A stretch of 64,000 nucleotides of DNA from Basidiobolus meristosporus CBS 931.73. Its lineage: Eukaryota; Basidiobolomycota; Basidiobolomycetes; Basidiobolales; Basidiobolaceae. Of this stretch, positions 54,853 through 64,000 are shown one piece after another. The stretch is taken from assembly GCA_002104905.1 (NCBI GenBank), contig MCFE01000044.1:1-64000 (forward strand). Direction: 5' to 3'. The translations under genes were made by a program, and so were the position numbers. The notes under the pieces were generated by a model, which was given only the letters and a program-made list of their open reading frames with translations, was not told the origin of the DNA and searched no databases. Numbering within the stretch: the first letter of the stretch is position 1; each line of letters opens with the position of its first letter.

Positions 54853-55313
54853 CTCCCCCTCAACTAACTAATTTCTTTATCCCAATTTCTCTCTAAGGAT
54901 CTTAAACTGTGGCCTAGCTAGTGGTTTTGTCAAAATGTCTGCCGCCATTTTGTCAGTAGGGCAGTAAACTAACTCCACCAAGTTATTTTTTACAGCTTCC
55001 CTCACAAAGTGATGCTGTATATCAATGCGCTCAGTTCTGGCATGATTAGTAGGATTTCTAGCTAATGAAATACAACTTTGATTATCCTTGTAAATACATG
55101 TTGGTTCACCTGAATTGAAACCCAAGTCTTTGAATAATTTTTGTAGCCATATAGCCTCCTTAGTTGCTTGACATGCAGCCATATATTTGGCTTCAGTTGT
55201 AGATAGTGCAACAGTTGGCTGTTTCTTGCAATTCCAAGTAATAGCTGCACCAGCATAAAGAAATACATAGCCTGTGGTAGAGTGTCTGTCAATCAAATCC
55301 CTACCCAATCTGA

Positions 55314-55682
55314 TGTTGCAATTTAAGAAGTGATTTGGATATAAGGAACTTATCAAGAAATAGTGATAATAGTTGAACTGTTGTTTATTCATAAAGAAGC
55401 TCAGTATTTATACCTTTGTAGAAGTAATACAGCTGCAACACTAAGTAGGGAGGGTTTCTCAATATTCAGGAGCATTCTGTAACAGTTTCAGGGTTAGTAC
55501 ATAATGTTTGGTAATAGTGCTAATTTGATACTGACTATAGGGGAATAATCATAAGATCATATATCTGGAGAAAGTGGCAAAGTTAAGGCAGTAAATGAGT
55601 CCTACAGTGACTAAGACTAACCTAGAATTGTTAAGTAAATTTTTAGCTGCTGAATGATACCAAATAGTCCAATATTTCAACA
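55314..55682 (-). repeat. 3' LTR of inner Copia B (369 bases)
   Basis: TGTTGCAATTT to TATTTCAACA. The pol stop codon (TGA) is formed from its first bases, read on the minus strand as TGTTGA. Confidence 0.95.
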
Positions 55683-58600
55683 CTCCCCCTCAACTAAATA
55701 ATTTCTTAATCCCAATCTCTCTCTAAGGATCTCAAACTGTGGCCTAGCTAGTGGTTTTGTCAATATGTCTGCCACCATTTTGTCAGTTGGGCAGTAAACC
55801 AGCTCCACTAAGTTATTTTCTACAGCTTCCCTCACAAAGTGATGCTGTATATCAATGTGCTTAGTTCTGGCATGATTAGTAGGATTTCTAGCTAATGAAA
55901 TACAACTTTGATTATCCTTGTAAATACATGTTGGTTCACCTGAATTAAAACCTAAGTCTTTGAATAATTTTCGTAGCCATATAGCCTCCTTAGTTGCTTG
56001 ACATGCAGCCATATATTTGGCTTCAGTTGTAGATAGTGCCACAGTTGGTTGTTTCTTGCAATTCCAAGTAATAGCTGCACCAGCATAAAGAAATACATAG
56101 CCTGTGGTAGAGCGTCTGTCAATCAAATCCCTACCCCAATCTGAATTACTATAACCATCATATTTTTGCCTATTTGCTGCTCCAGAGTATTCCAGTACCA
56201 TATTTATGGTACCTTGTAGATATCTGAAAATCCACTTAACTGCTGCAATTTGATCTGATCCATAATTCTGCATGAATTGACTGACTATTCCAACTGCTAC
56301 TGCAATATCTGGACGTGTAGACACCATCAAGTACATTAGGCTACCAACCATTGAATGATAGGGAAAGTTTTGGTCCATATTTGAGCCGTTTTCATCTATA
56401 ACTGGCTGAGATTTGCTTAATTTCAGGTTATTGTCCATAGGGGTTGCTGCAGGTTTGCAATTTTCCATTTTGAAGCGTCTAAGAATGTCCCTGATGTACT
56501 TAGACTGATTCAGCACAATTTTCTGCGTAGGTATGTCAAATTTGACCTCAATTCCAAGAAAATAGCTCAATTTTCCAAGATCTTTCATCTCAAACTTGCT
56601 GAAGAGATCTGATTTCGTCTGTTTAAGTGCCTCTTGATCACTTGTAGCTATAATTAGGTCATCCACATAAAGAACTAGGATGATCACATCCTTTTTGAGC
56701 TGTTTCACATATATACTGTGATCTGCAGTGCTACAAGAGAACCCAATTTCCTCTAGATATGTGTCAATCTTGTTATACCATGCTCTGGGTGCCTGCTTAA
56801 GCCCATACAATGATTTTCTAAGTTTGCACACCTTATGGGGGCTTTTTGGATTGGTAAAACCTTCTGGTTGCTCCATATATATAGTTTCTTGCAAATCCCC
56901 ATTTAGAAAGGCTGTTTTGACGTCCATTTGGTGTAGATCTAGACTGTGTACAGCTGCCAGGGCTAGAACTGTCCTAATAGAGTTAAACTTGGCAACCGGA
57001 GCAATTGTTTCCTTAAAGTCTAGTCCCTGGATCTGGGAATAGCCTTTAGCTACCAATCTAGCCTTGTACTTATCAACAGCACCATTTGAGGTTATCTTGA
57101 TCTTGTAGACCCATCTACATCCTATTGGCTTTCTCCCATTTGGTAAATCTACCAGTTCCCACGTTTTTGCCTTGATCAGTGATTGGTACTCCTCCTGCAT
57201 GGCTTGTTGCCACTTAGTAGCATCTGGACCTTGCATTGCCTGTTCCAGATTCTGAGGTTTGGCACATAAGGCAAGATAAGCTTCTTCATGATTATTGGAT
57301 GTCTGCCACCAGGATCCAGGGGCATTTCTTATTCTGGTAGATCTCCTAACTGGGATAATCTGCTCTGATCTGGAACTGGTAGAAGTATCTTCCATCTCTG
57401 GCTGGATTTGGTACGTATCTTCTTCATTTGTGTTGATTGCATCATCAGGCAGCTGGCCAATGATTTCTGTGGCTTTCTGATCTGAATTTTCCTCAAATAC
57501 AACGTCCCTGCTCTTGATCAGCTTCTGAATTTTGCCATCATACACTCTATACCCTCTAGTATCTTCACAATACCCAAGAAAGATCCCTTTTCTACTCTTT
57601 GGCTCCAACTTTGAGCGTTTTTTGTCAGGGATGTGATAAAAAACATCACTGCCAAAGATCCTGAGGTGCTGGAGATCTGGTTTTTTGCCTGTATATGCTT
57701 CAAAGGGTGTAGAATCACCTAGTGCTGTTGTTGGGCATCTGTTCTTGATGTATACAGCGGTAGCAACAGATTCAGCCCAAAACATGTAGTCCATTCCCTT
57801 ATCATGTAGCATAGATCTTCCCATCTCTACTATTGTTCTGTTTGCACGTTCTGCTACTCCATTTTGCTGTGGAGTATGAGGAATTGTGGTCTGTTGAAGT
57901 ATACCAGTAGACAAGCAGTATTTTGCAAACTCCTTTGAGCAGTATTCTCCTCCATTGTCACTTTGTAGTACCTTCAATTTACACCCAGTTTGTGTTTCTG
58001 CCATTTTCTTGAAGTGCTTGAAAGTCTCTAAAGCTTCATCCTTTGCTTTGAGGAAGTACACCCATGTATATCTTGTCTTGTCATCAATAAACGTCATAAA
58101 GTATCTCTTGGCTCCAAAAGACAGTGTTCTCATGGGGCCACATAAGTCTGAGTGTACAATAGCCAATATTTCGGTGGTATTGATGCCTTCTGAGCTCTTG
58201 AAACGTTGCCTAGCTTGTTTGCCATATGAACATCCCTTACAAACATTCAATTTGATCGGAATTGAGTATTTTAGGCCCAAAACAAGCTGATTTTTCACCA
58301 ATTGGCTCATTTTCTGTTCCCCTATGTGTCCTAGCCTCCTATGCCACGTCTCCCAGTTGGTTTCATCAGTTTCAGCAACGTTGACATACTCAGGTACAAT
58401 GATCTTGCATTGTAACTTGTATATATTGTGATCTCTGATTCCCGAAGCTAATTTTTGTCCATTTTCACTCAATATTGAGCAGCTCAGCTTAGTAAAAATG
58501 AATTTCAGTCCCTGAGTAGTTGCTTTACCAACTGAGAGTAGGTTCTTAGCTATTCCAGGTACATAGAGTACGTCAGTCAGTTTTGCTGTTGTTGCCCCTG

Positions 58601-58775
58601 AGTTATCACTCATATTTAGTTGTATAGACCCACTGGCGGTAGCTTCCAATGCAGAGTTATCTCCCAGATAAACCTTTCTTACAGGAATAGTTTTTAAGTT
58701 GCTGAACCAATCCTTTATACCACAAGTATGCTGTGATGCTCCAGAGTCAATATACCATTCATTACTTGGTTACTT
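55677..58775 (-). CDS. Copia B pol: protease end, integrase, reverse transcriptase, RNase H
   Basis: The frame is open for more than 1000 codons. Its coding start is not an own ATG: the frame enters from gag near 58770, where WYIDSGASQHT (protease Asp) lies at about 58730-58762. After that come the pre-integrase WHRRLGHIGEQKM with C..C (CKGCSYGKQARQRF), integrase core (IVHSDLCG, QSDNGGEY, QQNGVAERANR: D, D, E), a linker, reverse transcriptase ([29 protein letters not shown]) and RNase H (STTEAKYMAACQA, NHARTKHIDI). RNase H reads GYSNSDWG where Copia A has GYSDADWG, so a probable catalytic Asp is Asn. The protein ends NYLVEGEC, overlapping polypurine tract and LTR. A one-base change upstream separates it from gag. 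Confidence 0.88.
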
Positions 58776-59592
58776 GCACTCTCTTGTACAGTGACAAATA
58801 GCTGTTCATCAGTAGTTATATGGTTTGCCTGCTCTAGTTTCTGTTTTTCGTCTGCTTGTTTCTTCTTGCATTCTCTTGCCCAGTGTCCTGGCTTCTTACA
58901 GTAGTTACAGCAGCCAGGTTTTCTTCGGTTTTGTTGCTTTCCCTTCTTTTCTGTATGCCTTTCTGAGCTGAATAAAGCATTATCTTCAATTTTCTCTGCT
59001 TGATCATTACGTCTGAGTTCTTCATGGAGAAGTCTTCCTTTGACATAGTCTAAAGTCAAGTTGTCTTCTCTGCTTTCAAAAGAAAGTATGAGTGGCTCAT
59101 ACTCGTCTGGTAGGCTGCAAAGCAGACAGAGTATCTTTTCTTCATCATCTACACCAGCATTAATACTGTAAAGTTCTTCTGCAAGTGTCTCCATTCTGGT
59201 AATGAGTTGTAGCATGTCATCATCTGGCTACTTCCTCATGTTGAAGAACTTTTGTTTCAAATAAAGCTGCTTGATACTGACTTTGCTCTAAAGATCTTCT
59301 CTAAGGATTCCCATGCTGCTTTGGCAGTATTTGAGGCATGGATTTGTCCAATGAAGGAGTCTTGCACATTGATGCATATTGCATTGAAGGCCTTTCTCTC
59401 CTTCTCTTGAAGCTTCTCCACATCTTCTGCTGTTCCTTTGGGCTCAACTTCCTTTCCTGTTACTATGTTCCAAAGCTTTCTTTCCTCAAGGTGGATCTGC
59501 ATCTTGATTCTCCAAAGTCTGTAGTTCTTCCCATCAAACCTCTCCTTTACAGGGAAGATGTTGGTATTGCTTTGTTTGCTGGTAGAAGTCAT
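58715..59592 (-). pseudogene. Copia B gag of the inner element
   Basis: N-terminal piece 59592-59257 (FDGKNYRLWRIKMQIHLEER, typical Copia gag start) and C-terminal piece 59215-58715 (MLQLITRMETLAEELYSINA, zinc knuckle CNYCKKPGHWAREC). Between them a one-base frame change after KIFRA and a TAG stop interrupt the segment SIKQLYLKQKFF. Both lesions are also present in the outer copy. At the 3' side a one-base deletion relative to the outer copy puts gag out of frame with the protease. Confidence 0.85.
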
Positions 59593-59614
59593 CTTTAGAA
59601 TAGATTAAGGCAAT

Positions 59615-59628
59615 TGGGGTTCATAACC
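59615..59628 (-). promoter_or_regulatory. Primer-binding site, inner Copia B
   Basis: Plus strand TGGGGTTCATAACC against the LTR edge at 59629; one C-to-T change from the outer copy (TGGGGCTCATAACC at 63385-63398). Matches the initiator-tRNA-Met anticodon arm. Confidence 0.75.
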
Positions 59629-59997
59629 TGTTGCAATTTAAGAAGTGATTTGGATATAAGGAACTTATCAAGAAATAGTGATAATAGTTGAACTGTTGCT
59701 TATTCATAAAGAAGCTCAGTATTTATACCTTTGTAGAAGTAATACAGCTGCAACACTAAGTAGGGAGGGTTTCTCAATATTCAGGAGCATTCTATAACAG
59801 TTTCAGGGTTAGTACATAATGTTTGGTAATAGTGCTAATTTGATACTGACTATAGGGGAATAATCATAAGATCATATATCTGGAGAAAGTGGCAAAGTTA
59901 AGGCAGTAAATGAGTCCTACAGTGACTAAGACTAGCCTAGAATTGTTAAGTAAATTTTTAGCTGCTGAATGATACCAAATAGTCCAATATTTCAACA
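59629..59997 (-). repeat. 5' LTR of inner Copia B (369 bases)
   Basis: Promoter on the minus strand: GGTATAAATACTGAGC, then AATAA(G/A)CAACAG. Differs from its partner at about three positions. Confidence 0.95.
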
Positions 59998-62900
59998 TCT
60001 GAATCACTATAACCATCAAATTTTTGCCTATTAGCTGCTCCAGAGTATTCCTGTACCATATTTATGGTCCCTTGTAGATATCTCAAAATCCGCTTAACTG
60101 CTGCAATTTGAACTGATCCATAATTCTGCATGAATTGACTGACTATTCCAACTGCTACTGCAATATCTGGACGTGTAGACACCATCAAGTACATTAGGCT
60201 ACCAACCACTGATTGATAGGGAAAGTTTGGGTCTAAATTTGAGCCGTTTTCATCTATGACTGGCTGAGATTTGCTTAATTTCAGGTTAATGTCCATGGGG
60301 GTTGCTGCAGGTTTGCAATTTTCCATTTTGAAGCATCTAAGCATGTGCCTGTTGTACTTAGACTGATTTAGCACAATTTTCTGCGTAGGTATGTCAAATT
60401 TGACCTCAATTCCAAGAAAATAGCTCAATTTTCCAAGATCTTTCATCTCAAACTTGCTGAAGAGATCTGATTTCGTCTGTTTAAGTGCCTCTTGATCACT
60501 TGTAGCTATAATTAGGTTGTCCACATAAAGAACTAGGATGATCACATCCTTTTTGAGCTGTTTCACATATATACTGTGATCTGCAGTGCTACAAGAGAAC
60601 CCAATTTCCTCTAGATATGTGTCAATCTTGTTATACCATGCTCTGGGTGCCTGCTTAAGCCCATACAACAATTTTCTAAGTTTGCACACCTTATGGGGGC
60701 CTTTTGGATTGGTAAAACCTTCTGGTTGCTCCATATATATAGTTTCTTGCAAATCCCCATTTAGAAAGGCTGTTTTGACGTCCATTTGGTGTAGATCTAA
60801 ACTGTGTACAGCTGCCAGGGCTAGAACTGCCCTAATAGAGTTCAACTTGGTAACCAGAGCAAATGCTTCCTTAAAGTCTAGTCCCTGGATCTGGGAATAG
60901 CCTTTAGCTACCAATCTAGCCTTGTACTTATCAACAGCACCATTTGAGGTTATCTTGATCTTGTAGACCCATCTACATCCTATTGGCTCTTTCCATTTGG
61001 TAAATCTACCAGTTCCCACGTTTTTGCCTTGATCAGTGATTGGTACTCCTCCTGCATGGCTTGTTGCCACTTAGTAGCATCTGGGCCTTGCATTGCCTGT
61101 TCCAGATTCTGAGGTTTGGCACATAAGGCAAGATAAGCATCTTCATGATTATTGGATGTCTGCCACCAGAATCCAGGGGCATTTCTTATTCTGGTAGATC
61201 TCCTAACTGGGATAATCTGTTCTGATCTGGAACTGGTAGAAGTATCTTCCATCTCTGGCTGGATTTGGTTTGTATCTTCTTCATTAGTGTTGATTGCATC
61301 ATCAGGCAGTTGGCAATGATTTCCGTGGCTTTCTGATCTGAATTCTCCTTAAATACAACGTCCCTGCTCTTGATCAGCTTCCAAATTTTGCCATCATACA
61401 CTCTGTACCCTTTAGTATCTTCACAATACCCAAGAAAGATCCCTTTCCTACTCTTTGGTTCCAACTTTGAGCGCTTTTTGTCAGGGATGTGATAAATAGG
61501 TGCTGGAGATCTGGTTTTTTGCCTGTATGTGCTTCAAAGGGTGAAGAATCACGTAGTGCTGTTGTTGGGCATCTGTTCTTGGTGTATACAGTGGTAGCAA
61601 CAGACTCAGCCCAAAACTTGTAGTCCATTCCCTTATCATGTAGCATAGATCTTCCCATCTCCACTATTGTTCTATTTGCACATTTTGCTACTCCATTTTG
61701 CTGTGGAGTATGAGGAACTGTGGTCTGTTGAAGTATACTAGTAGACAAGCAGTATTTTGCAAGCTCCTTAGTGCAGTATTCTCCTCCATTGTCACTTTGT
61801 AGTACCTTCAATTTACACCCAGTTTGTGTTTCTGCCATATTCTTGAAGTGCTTAAACATCCCTAAAGCTTCATCCTTTGTTTTGAGGACGTACACCCATG
61901 TATATCTTGTCTTGTCATCAATAAACGTCATAAAGTATCTCTTGGCTCCAAAGGACAGTGATCTCATGGGGCCACATATGTCTCAGTGTACAATAGCCAA
62001 TATTTTGGTGGTATTGACGCCTTCTGAGCTCTTGAAATGTTGCCTAGCTTATTTGCCATATGAACATCCCTTACAAACATTCAATTTGATCAGAATGGAG
62101 TATTTTAGGCCCAAAACATACTGAGTTTTTCACCAATTGGCTCATTTTCTGTTCCCCTATGTGTCCTAGCCTCCTATACCATGTCTCCTGGTTGGTTTCA
62201 TCAGTTTCAGCAATGTTGACATACTTGGGTACAATGATCTTGCATTGTAACTTGTATATATTGTGATCTCTGATTCCCAAAGCTAATTTTTGTCCATTTT
62301 CACTCAATATTGAGCAGCTCAGCTTAGTAAGAGCAAGTTTCAGTCCCTGAATAGTTGCTTTACTGACTGAGAGTAGGTTCTTAGCTATTCCAGGTACATA
62401 GAGTACATCAGTCAGTTTTGCTGTTGTTGCCCCTGAGTTATCACTCATATTTAGTTGTATAGACCCACTGGCGGTAGCTTCCAATGCAGAGTTATCTCCC
62501 AGATAAGCCTTTCTTACGGGAATAGTTTTTAAGTTGCTGAACCAATCCTTTATACCACAAGTATGCTGTGATGCTCCAGAGTCAATATACTATTCATTAC
62601 TTCCGTTACTTGCACTCTCTTGTACAGTTACAAATAACTGTACATCAGTAGTTATATGGTTTGCCTGCTCTAGTTTCTGTTTCTTGTCTGCTTGTTTCTT
62701 ACTGCATTCTCTTGCCCAGTGTCCTGGCTTCTTACAGTAGTTACAGCAGCCAGGTTTTCTTTGGTTTTGTTGCTTTCCCTTCTTTTCTGTATGCCTTTCT
62801 GAACTGAAAGTGACATAGTCTAAAGTCAGGTTGTCTTCTCTGCTTTCAAAAGAAAGTATGAGTGGCTCATACTTGTCTGGTAGGCTGCAAAGTAGACAGA

Positions 62901-63384
62901 GTTTCTTTTCTTCATCCTCTACACCAGCATTAATACTGTAAAGTTCTTCTGCAAGTGTCTCCATTCTGGTAATGAGTTGTAGCATGTCATCATCTGGCTA
63001 CTTCCTCATGTTGAAGAACTTTTGTTTCAAATAAAGCTGCTTGATACTGACTTTGCTCTAAAGATCTTCTCTAAGGATTCCCATGCTGTTTTGGCAGTAT
63101 CTGAGGCATGGATTTGTCCAAGGAAGGAGTCTTGCACATTGTTGCATATGGCATTGAAGGCCTTTCTCTCCTTCTCTTGAAGCTTCTCCACATCTTCTGC
63201 TGTTCCTTTGGGCTCAACTTCCTTTCCTGTTACTATGTTCCAAAGCTTTCTTTCCTCAAGGTGGATCTGCATCTTGATTCTCCAAAGTCTGTAGTTCTTC
63301 CCATCAAACCTCTCCTTTACAGGGAAGATGTAGGTATTGCTTTGTTTGCTGGTAGAAGTCATCTTTAGAATAGATTAAGGCAAT

Positions 63385-63398
63385 TGGGGCTCATAACC
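63385..63398 (-). promoter_or_regulatory. Primer-binding site, outer Copia B
   Basis: Plus strand TGGGGCTCATAACC directly adjoining the LTR at 63399; identical to the site of Copia A. Confidence 0.75.
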
Positions 63399-63767
63399 TG
63401 TTGCAATTTGAGAAGTGATTTGGATATAAGGAACTTATCAAGAAATAGTGATAATAGTTGCACTGTTGTTTATTCATAAAGAAGCTCAGTATCTGTACCT
63501 TTGTAGAAGTAATACAGCTGTAACACTGAGTAGGGAGGGTTTCTCAATATTCAGGAGCATTCTTTAACAGTTTCAGGGTTAGTACATAATGTTTTGTAAT
63601 AGTGCTAACTTGATCCTGACTATAGGGGAATAATCATAAGATCATATATCTGGAGAAAGTGGCAAAGTCAAGGCAGTAAATGAGTCCTACAGTGACTAAG
63701 ACTAGTCTAGAATTGTTAAGTAAATTTTTAGCTGCTGAATGATACCAAATAGTCCAATATTTCAACA
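63399..63767 (-). repeat. 5' LTR of outer Copia B (369 bases)
   Basis: TGTTGCAATTTG to TATTTCAACA on the plus strand. Its promoter box is damaged (GTACAGATAC for GTATAAATAC). Confidence 0.93.
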
Positions 63768-64000
63768 TTTCAACCATTGGTCAAAGATCTTGCCATGTCA
63801 ATTCTTGATCTATTTGCACATTCAGTAGCTCCATTGAGCTATGGGAGGTATGGTACAGTGGTCTTTTTTTTGAGTATTTTGTCCAAATAATCAAAGTTGA
63901 CTTGTACAAATCTCTTGTACCAAAGTATTTATACTTCTCCAATTGAGTTATTTATTTTGGCTTCCAGACCACTTTAAATTTTTAAATTAATTACTTTTTT
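63768..64000 (-). mobile_element. Decayed Copia (family A), right part
   Basis: Integrase region continuing from 54483: GGTCAAAGATCTTGCCATG, then sequence like 27870-28450 of Copia A with deletions. Runs off the window edge. Confidence 0.75.

Larger units (their letters stand above)
55314..59997 (-). mobile_element. Copia family B, inner element, young and nearly intact
   Basis: 4684 bases with 369-base LTRs (55314-55682 and 59629-59997) that differ at about three positions by eye, against about 15 in the outer pair. Perfect 5-base target duplication TCTGA at 55309-55313 and 59998-60002. It is inserted in the RNase H region of an element of its own family. Confidence 0.96.
54853..63362 (-). 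pseudogene. Outer Copia B gag-pol, broken and split
   Basis: Parts: gag 63362-63027 and 62985-62590 (zinc knuckle CCNYCKKPGHWAREC), protease at the join where WYIDSGA has become stop-YIDSGA (TGG to TAG near 62590), pre-integrase 62484-62071, integrase 61967-61374, linker and reverse transcriptase 61464-59998, then after the inner element RNase H 55313-54877. About 70 bases of gag present in the inner copy are missing near 62808. The reverse-transcriptase motif reads YVDNLIIA instead of YVDDLIIA, so the second catalytic Asp is lost. Confidence 0.9.
54484..63767 (-). mobile_element. Copia family B, outer element, interrupted by the inner copy
   Basis: Flanked by 369-base LTRs (54484-54852 and 63399-63767) that differ at about 15 positions by eye. 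Target duplication CTTCA/TTTCA (one mismatch) at 54479-54483 and 63768-63772. The host is the integrase region of decayed Copia A: joining both flanks restores its sequence (AATCATAGGATAAT, then CATTGGTCAAAGATCTTGCC). Coding sequence is minus strand with several frameshifts. Confidence 0.93.

Overview
The window is fungal nuclear DNA. It has spliced genes with short introns (about 50 to 100 bases, GTRNGY donors, CTAAC-like branch sites, YAG acceptors), a heterotrimeric G-protein gamma subunit, a Cdc25-type Ras exchange factor, AFG1 and MEMO1 homologues, and TATA-type fungal promoters. Intron density (13 introns in AFG1, 10 in the Ras exchange factor) suits a basidiomycete better than a typical filamentous ascomycete, but this is inference and no species is proposed. 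The window falls into two halves: a gene-rich, fairly GC-balanced half (about 2 to 24 kb) and an AT-rich island of nested transposons (about 24 to 64 kb). An isolated Copia 3' end lies at 0.7-1.0 kb. GENE-RICH HALF, in order: a broken paralogue of a Gly/Asn-repeat secreted protein; a frameshifted GMC oxidoreductase fragment; the intact 732-residue Gly/Asn-repeat secreted protein (22 tyrosine-bearing repeats); a mitochondrial-type peroxiredoxin; divergently, a G-protein gamma subunit too short to show as one long ORF; an unrecognised 350-residue protein; two nearly identical tandem copies of a small secreted protein; an alginate-lyase-fold protein; a large SH3-WW-WW-RasGEF_N-RasGEF protein (about 1105 residues after splicing); ribosomal protein uS10/RPS20 with an apparent one-base frameshift; AFG1 with 14 exons including a 14-base exon inside the P-loop; and, convergent to it, MEMO1. 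Exon boundaries were worked out by hand from splice sites and reading-frame continuity. Gamma subunit and Ras exchange factor both belong to cAMP/pheromone/Ras signalling, but nothing shows that they are co-regulated. TRANSPOSON ISLAND: a Copia element at 24987-30000 carries an opposite-orientation solo LTR flanked by a perfect 5-base target duplication. From 31.2 to 41.3 kb lie at least three copies of a Harbinger-like DNA transposon with a DDE transposase and a divergent second ORF. One copy is bounded by terminal inverted repeats and a 3-base duplication and sits inside an older copy. Scattered through and beside them is a family of about 733-base, almost fully palindromic MITEs that share the autonomous element's ends and insert with ATT/AAT duplications. 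From 30 to 50.5 kb there are also decayed fragments of another large transposon (possibly Plavaka/CACTA-like) and a poorly defined LTR-like pair. The right end is a triple nest: a decayed Copia of the first family holds a Copia of a second family (54484-63767), which itself holds a younger, nearly intact copy of the same family (55314-59997). Copia primer sites in both families match the anticodon arm of initiator-tRNA-Met, indicating half-tRNA priming.
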